Shown in pieces: positions 57,176 to 64,000 of a DNA stretch of 64,000 nucleotides. How positions within the stretch are numbered: position 1 is the stretch's first letter; every line of letters begins with the position of its first letter. The notes below the pieces were generated by a model. That model had not been told where the DNA came from and did no database searches. It saw only the letters and a list, made by a program, of their open reading frames with translations. The stretch comes from Cichorium intybus (Eukaryota; Streptophyta; Magnoliopsida; Asterales; Asteraceae): contig CM042016.1 of assembly GCA_023525715.1 (NCBI GenBank), positions 77,244,382-77,308,381 of the forward strand. The letters run 5' to 3'. Both the position numbers and the translations under genes were made by a program.

Positions 57176-58094
57176 CAATTACCAGTCATACAAAACATTT
57201 TCTGCTTGCTTGAACATTACTTACATACATATAACTTGTGGCTAAGTGCCAAACTTCATTATTTTCTGTCTTTATGGCTAGATGCCAAATTTATAACTTT
57301 CATCACATATGTAAAATATGTTTTTATAACATTCTAAGCTTTATACCAAATCATACTTTCCAACATCTTATGACTATATGCCATTCATACTTGAAAACAT
57401 ATACAGTTTGTAACCAAAACATACTTCTTAATCATCTTGTGGCTATATGCCATTCATATTTGAAAACATATATAACTTGTAATCGAAATATACTTTCACA
57501 TAATTAGTTCATAGGTCAACATACTTTCACTTAATTGACTCATAGGCCAATATATACTTTCACTTAATTTGACTTATAGTTCATAACATAGCTTCAATTA
57601 TAGCATTATACTTTCACAAACAAGTTAGAAATAAAACTCTTGCATATAATTTCACATATAAGATTTTATAAGAAATCTTGAAAATACTTACTTGCCATGT
57701 ACCCCAGAATGGGTAAAAATACTGCATGTACTCACCTCATATGTTGCTAGTGGATTGACTACACGTTCCTTGTACTTATACTCTTTCAACGCACAATTAC
57801 TTGACTTGCACCTATATGTAGTATATGATACATTAATTTTCCTTATAATTGACTCTATAACATTTTAGAGTCCTTATTATACCATTAAAGGTCGGAACAA
57901 GTGTATATCTTTTAAATATTTAACTTTAGATGAGTCGTATTCAATATGTACAATGCAATAGTACCCTCGATGGGTCGTATTCCATATTAAAAATTTATTC
58001 CACCACTTTTAAACCATTATGGACATGTACTTAAAGTTTGGGATCATTTGGACATGTATAGCAAGTTTCGGAGTTCAAAACCCCCTGCTTGAGA

Positions 58095-58210
58095 CACACG
58101 ACCCGTGCACATTTAAGCCTAGAAGAGCACGACCCGTGCTTGCTCAAAATACAACATTTTTGATGTTCAGGAGGAGCACGACTCGTGTATAATGAGCACG
58201 ACCCGTGCTA
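58095..58210. repeat. CACGACCCGTG near-palindrome cluster in solo LTR
   Basis: Four copies: CACGACCCGTGC (about 58097), GCACGACCCGTGC (58127), GCACGACTCGTGT (58176) and GCACGACCCGTGC (58196). Same motif as at 32571-32660 in a different LTR. Confidence 0.85.
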
Positions 58211-59172
58211 TTTCTGGGCAGCCTCCTCTTGCTTCGGTTTTGCACTGTAGCAGTCCGATTTTTACACTATAACTTCCTGTTTTGACTTATTAAGAACTTG
58301 ATACTTGACTTAATACTTAGGGAATCATTTCATGACCAAAACCTTGAGTTTAAAACAAGTTTTAATCCATGAAATCATTCCAAATCTTAAAATGTAGAAT
58401 TTAGGGTTCTTGAGCCAAGAATCCCCAAATCCATGAAATCAACCAAAACTCTTGGATTATTAAGTATGTTCTTAACACACCTTCATGTGCAGAACATAAT
58501 AACCATGTTAATCACTTGGAATCATGACTGAAAATGGGATTTCAATTCATCCCGTGAAGAACAAACTCAAGAATTGAAGCAAGAACTTAACTACTAACCT
58601 TAGAAACTTCAATCCTTGCTTAAATCTTGAAATTTTGCAGAGATCATATCTTCAAGCTCTCTCCCGTAACCTCTAGAACCTTTCTCTGATTTATGATGAT
58701 TAATGAGTTATTTTTCTCATTTTTATATTTTCCATAATTACAGTTTTAGTCCCTGAACTTTCATTCCTTGGACTTTTGACACTAACATTGGGTTTGGCCA
58801 CATAAAACCATGATTCTTACATTTTTAGTCCAAAAGGCTAAAATATAATTTCATTATAAATCTTATTCATGGGCAAATGACCAAATTACCCTTTTATGGT
58901 AAAATGACTAAATTACCCTCTCGAACAACTTTTAAAATCTTTGCTCTTTGCTTTAAATGTTTTCTCGAATATAAATTCAAGATTTTTGGGTCGTTACATT
59001 TATGATGAAAATTTTATAACTGATACATGGTATATATTGTGATAAATACTTATAATTAATCCTTTATATTTATATTAGATCTATTGTTTTCAGATTCATA
59101 TATGATATGTCAATATTTTTTTTTACCAAACATTGTTATTCCTGTGCAACGCGCGGGTATATGCCTAGTAAC

Positions 59173-60114
59173 TCTTATAATAGAGGTCATCCAAATGAAT
59201 ATGGTTGAAGATATGTCTCATTCTTGCACCATATTCATTTGAAACCTCCATAACCTTTCATCTTTCAACTAATTAATAGAAACCGTTCAAGAGTTTTTAA
59301 ACTTATATCTTATCATTACTAAGTATTAAAATTAATGTGATATAATTTATGAGTATCAAATGAAAAGTAATTGAATGCTTTACTTTTTTACTATAAAAGA
59401 GGTCAATCATTTGAGTAAAACAAAAATACAAATCACATACAAAGAGAGAGAAAACAATTAGAAAGAAGTATATAAAAGTTTAAAGATTTTGGTGTTGGTT
59501 TGAGTTTTTGTTTGTACTATATTTCAAGTGATGATACGATGTTCAAATTTTAAATTTGTAAGTTTGTTAATTATTATTAGAGTAACTTAATAGTTTCCAT
59601 GTGTCTTATAGATTAAAAAAATCATACAACAATTATTGATGAAGAAAACATGAGTGTATGAAATAAATTTCACAATGAGATTATTCTATTTTATTATGTT
59701 TTACACTTATTTTGTAACTCAAACTTAATTTATGTAATTAGTTGATTATTTGGATTTTTATTTGAGATTTTTGGTATTTTTTTAATTAATAACAATAGTA
59801 TACATCTCTATATAATTGAAGTTTTGATATTTTAATATCATGTGTTATGTGTGCGATTTCAAGATAAAGCCATTCTACACTTTAATATCTATAACATTTT
59901 AATAATAATAAGTGGTTTTTAAAACTCTTCTATAAATCTTATTAATAACAATTAGTTTTAACATTAATTAACAATAAAAAATAATTAATAGTAACTTAAA
60001 ATTATAAATTATGTAATGTTACCTTTTAAAAAAATGGTTTATATATTAACGAATCATTGTGGTCGAAAATTAAAGAAGATCAAATACGTAAACTTCAAGC
60101 TAATTAGTTATAAC
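59173..60114 (+). mobile_element. Helitron H5, 5' part
   Basis: 5' end TCTTATAATAGAGGTCATCC begins four bases after the H4 terminus. About 940 bp of AT-rich noncoding DNA follow, until a copia LTR starts at 60115. No 3' CTAG hairpin end was found in the window, so the rest is displaced or lost. Confidence 0.6.
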
Positions 60115-61055
<941 letters not shown>

Positions 61056-62024
61056 TGTCTCACACTTGGATAAGTCTATAACTATAACTGCTAGTATAAC
61101 TTCTGAATTGATCAGCAAATTGAGCTTCCAAAAGCCGCTGTCGAACTCTGACCCAATCAGTTACACGTCCTAAGATAAGTGATCATATAATCCTCCGTTC
61201 TGCAAGATATCATTCGAACATGAGACATAGAATGGAAACAATCTCATTGTCCAAGACTTTGTTTCCCGATTTTTGATTTGTGATGATATAGGACTTTTAA
61301 TTGAACACATCGATTAGTCCTGGCTGGGCCCAGCAGCATAAGTAACACCAAATCACTGAGGGGCCCAAAGATATCGCTTTTCCCGTTAGGGCAAAAAGGA
61401 ACGAATAAACTTTGACTCATATGCTTGTATCCTTTACTTATCAAATAATGCATGACGATACGTTTTATAACATCAAGTTACTGATGCGTTTACGCATTAC
61501 CAATGTACAACAACTTGTAAATTACAACTCATATACCTCCGTTTTAAGAACATAAGATATTATCATCTCAGAATTACTCGTGATAGAATCCATGAAGTAA
61601 TTTTCTGAGCGTGGGTTTGTCCAATACTTAAATCCCCATTTCTAAGTACTCATGAACATTGTAGCAATAGTATTGCTATGTCTAACATCCTTAGACAATC
61701 TACAATTCAATTCATGACAGTCTTAATTCATTACTTACTTCCAAAAGTATGAACGATTGTGGAATTTGAATAATCATATTATTCGGGAAGTAAAACATTA
61801 CAAATGAAACAAAATAATAAACAATTGACAAAAGGCAGTAAACAAAATTATAAATAATTCTCTATTATTTAATCACCAAAATTCAATTACATTTATTTTG
61901 TTACAAGTTTCAAACTAATTATTTAACTACTAAAACTAATATCATCTCCCATACCAATGCTCCTAGCATGCTGACTGTGCTTGACCGTACTCAAAGCCTT
62001 CGTCAAAGGATCTGTAGGGTTCTC
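61056..62024 (-). other. 3' noncoding region of the copia element
   Basis: Between the end of RNase H and the LTR; no reading frame. Near its LTR side, the minus strand reads CCAAGTGTGAGACAG, a degenerate form of the copia polypurine tract. Confidence 0.55.
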
Positions 62025-62447
62025 TTAAGATGATACCCTCTTAACGATGAGGTGACCTTCTTCTACTCTGTGTCTGATGTAATGGTACTTTCTGTCGATA
62101 TGTCTGGACTTTCCATGATCTCTTGGTTCCTTAGTCAAGATAACCGCTTCTTCATTATCGCAGAAAAGTTCCATTAGCTTTTGAATGGTCGAGACCACAC
62201 CGAGGTCACTGATGAAGTTCTTCAGCCAAGCTGCTTCCTTTGATGCTTTACTTGCAGCTATGTACTCTGATTCATAAGTTGCATCAGCCACCGTTTCCTG
62301 TTTGGAACTTTTCCAAGTTACCGCTCCATCGTTTAGAAGAAACACACAGCCCGACTGAGAACGAAAGTTGTCTCTATCTGTCTGAAAGTTGGCGTCACTG
62401 TACCCATTCACTCTCAACGTATCACTGCCACCAAGGACTAAAAGCAC
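62025..62447 (-). pseudogene. Copia RNase H domain remnant
   Basis: A 140-residue open stretch with the copia RNase H signature: VNGYSDANFQTDRDNFRSQSGCVFLLNDGAVTWKSSKQ, then ATYESEYIAASKASKEAAWLKNF, then CDNEEAVILTKEP and HIDRKYHYIR. The catalytic Asp (YSDAN), Glu (SEYIA) and second Asp (CDNE) are present. The upstream RT is broken, so it is part of a dead polyprotein. Confidence 0.9.
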
Positions 62448-63582
62448 GTCCTTTGTCCTTCGAAAATACTTGAGAATGTTCTTAACCCGCTGTCTATTGA
62501 GCTTTGCCTGGATTTCCCTAATAGCGACTGACCATGCTCAAAGCAAAGGACACATCAGGGCGAGTACATGTCATAGTGTACATGATCGACCCTACAGCCG
62601 AAGCGTAAGATACCTGACTCATATCAGCTATCGCTTCATCTGTATTAGGACTTTGAGTCTTACTCAATTTGGTATGCTTTGGATTGGTAGCTCTCATTTC
62701 TTAGAATTTTCCATACTAAACCTCTTTAGTACCTTATCTACGTATGTATTTTACGTATGTATTTTTACTAAGTCCAATTAGTCTCTTCTTTCTATCTCTC
62801 AAAATTCTTATCCCGAGAATATAAGCCGCTTCTCCAAGGTCTTTCATGGCAAAACACTTTCCAAGCCTAGACTTAACTTCTTGTAATTTGAAAAGTCGTT
62901 TCCCATGAGCAGTATGTCATCGACATATAATACCGGAAAACTTACTATATTCCTAATAGCGTTGATCTACACACAAGACTCATCTTCACTCTTAGAGAAA
63001 CCAAACTCATTGACTTTCTCATGGAAGCAAATATTCCAGCTACGAGATGCTTGTTTTAATCCGTAGATGGATTTCTCAAGCTTGCACACTCTATTGGGAA
63101 AAATTTGCATCTACAAAACCCTCTGGCTGACTCATGTAAACATCCTTAGCCAACTTCTTGTTAAGGAAAGCGGTTTTGACATTCATCAGCCAAATTTCAT
63201 AATCATGAAAGGCAGCTATGACAAGCATTATCCTAATAGATTTTATCTTGGCTACTGGTGAGAAGGTATCATCATAGTCAACCCCAGGGGTTTGAGTGAA
63301 TCCCTTCGCAACCAGTCAAGCCTTGAAAGTGTGTACCTTTCCATCCATGTCGGTCTTCTTCTTGAAGATGCATTTGCACCCAACTCTCTTCCGACCTGGC
63401 ACGTTATCAACCAAATTCCAAACTTGGTTGTCATACATGGACTTGATCTCGTTGTATATTGCCTCTTTCCATTTAGCAGCCTCAGGGCCTGCCACTGCTT
63501 CCTTGTAGCTAGCTGGCTCATCCAAATTTATCGGTCTTATCACTAACAAGCGTGTTACCATCTGTAGTAATATGGAAACCAT
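62448..63582 (-). pseudogene. Copia reverse transcriptase remnant
   Basis: Minus-strand pieces in shifting frames: EPASYKEAVAGPEAAKWKEAI, then NEIKSMYDNQVWNLVD, then KRVGCKCIFKKKTDMDG (63582-63316), then GFTQTPGVDYDDTF and MNVKTAFLNKKL (63300-63150), then KCFAMKDLGEAAYILGI near 62850. The YVDD catalytic region near 62920 is damaged. Multiple stops. Confidence 0.85.
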
Positions 63583-64000
63583 ATATATCAGGTGGCATGC
63601 TAACTCTACTGGAACGCCTAAGAGGTAATGACTTGTCTATCGGTTCAACAAGAACTTCTTCCTCTTGCTGAGTGCTAGTATCATCTAAGGTTCCTTCACT
63701 TCCTTCACTGGTTGACTCTTGAATTTCTTCAAGGTCAATGGTGCTCCTACTGTCCTATTTGAATATAAGCTCTTTCTCTCGAAAGACTCCTCTTCGAGCT
63801 ACAAAGACCAAATGTGAAAACCATAGTGGCGACCTCCTCACTTACTTTCGTGCTCCACCTCCTCACTTTCTTTTAGTCCCTGCAAATCAGAACAAATGTG
63901 AAAACCACATCCTGTATCAAGGACCTAAGAATGAGAAGATGATGAGTTATTTGATGAAATAATGTATATACCTACAGACGATGGCTTCACTTTGCCATCC
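63583..64000 (-). pseudogene. Copia protease joined to integrase end and linker
   Basis: LDTGCGFHICSDL (protease active site, 63930-63890) is followed only about 80 bp later by VFVARRGVFREKE (integrase C-terminal end, 63815-63765) and then by the linker (EEIQES, RRSSRVSMPPD near 63620). A 15-bp phrase is duplicated at 63809-63823 and 63893-63907, at the two sides of the junction. The remainder of gag and protease lies right of the window. Confidence 0.75.

Larger units (their letters stand above)
56369..58998 (-). mobile_element. Solo Ty3/gypsy LTR inside Helitron H4 (2630 bp)
   Basis: Plus-strand ends TGTGACACCCC and GGGTCGTTACA; perfect TTTAT duplication at 56364-56368 and 58999-59003. On the minus strand it begins TGTAACGACCC and ends GGGGTGTCACA, matching the orientation rule of the other gypsy LTRs here. 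No internal region. Contains the CACGACCCGTG cluster (58095-58210), an 80-bp duplication (about 56740-56880) and a 60-bp tandem duplication (57053-57175). The ORF 57238-57507 is low-information and not called. Confidence 0.88.
54701..59168 (+). mobile_element. Helitron H4, split by a gypsy solo LTR
   Basis: 5' end TCTTATAATAGAGGCCATTC (54701); 3' end CAACGCGCGGGTATATGCCTAG (59168) with a following T. The body is AT-rich and noncoding; 55230-55620 contains a duplicated phrase ('gtttgactatyaatatgatgaaaaaaa'). A 2630-bp solo LTR with TTTAT duplications (56369-58998) sits inside; without it the Helitron is about 1.8 kb. Confidence 0.75.

Overview
This window is nuclear DNA from a flowering plant. 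The two complete host genes (glycine cleavage H protein and an eRF1 methyltransferase) have plant-type sequence and GT-AG introns, and nearly everything else is plant transposon debris. The style of the transposons suggests a eudicot, possibly Asteraceae; that placement is inference from general impression and was not tested.

Layout: 1-4495 holds most of a Mutator-like element (MULE1). Its four-exon transposase carries two in-frame TAG codons, and a small GRF zinc-finger gene lies convergently downstream. 4818-5060 is the last exon of a 2-oxoglutarate dioxygenase. 6059-8124 is a solo LTR with perfect 5-bp target duplications. 8309-14545 is a decayed Ty3/gypsy element (minus strand) with a hAT-like element nested in its integrase region and an unrelated ~500-bp insert before the reverse transcriptase. 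16613-17758 is the intact three-exon GCSH gene. 19020-24174 is a patchwork: copia gag remnant plus LTR, hAT transposase remnant, MULE remnant (MULE3 copy A) interrupted by a copia-type LTR with its tRNA-Met primer site. 24175-30260 is an Athila-like, non-autonomous element with two long ORFs and no reverse transcriptase. 31141-34103 is a long gypsy LTR. A partial copy of that LTR (34497-39864) was interrupted by MULE2 (34791-39098), which keeps long inverted termini, a 9-bp target duplication, a transposase with one frameshift, and its own small convergent ORF. 40790-44090 is MULE3 copy B, a duplicate of copy A in which the LTR has collapsed to a solo LTR. 44713-46320 is the methyltransferase gene. 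47102-60114 is a run of Helitrons, one carrying a xanthine dehydrogenase exon, several arranged head to tail with AT microsatellites at the junctions, and one split by another gypsy solo LTR. 60115-64000 is a copia element (minus strand), internally deleted and running off the right edge.

There is no operon-like cooperation here. The functional logic lies within elements: transposase plus a convergent accessory ORF in the MULEs, gag-like ORFs between LTRs in the Athila-like element, and rolling-circle capture in the Helitrons. The most noteworthy patterns are (1) convergent small coiled-coil/hydrophobic-tail ORFs in two diverged MULEs, recalling the mudrA/mudrB arrangement of maize MuDR; (2) clusters of short GC-rich near-palindromes, with a different motif family in different LTR lineages; (3) a duplicated MULE/LTR segment caught as internal-containing and solo-LTR states; (4) head-to-tail Helitrons at microsatellites. 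All identifications come from reading translated motifs by eye; no database search was run.
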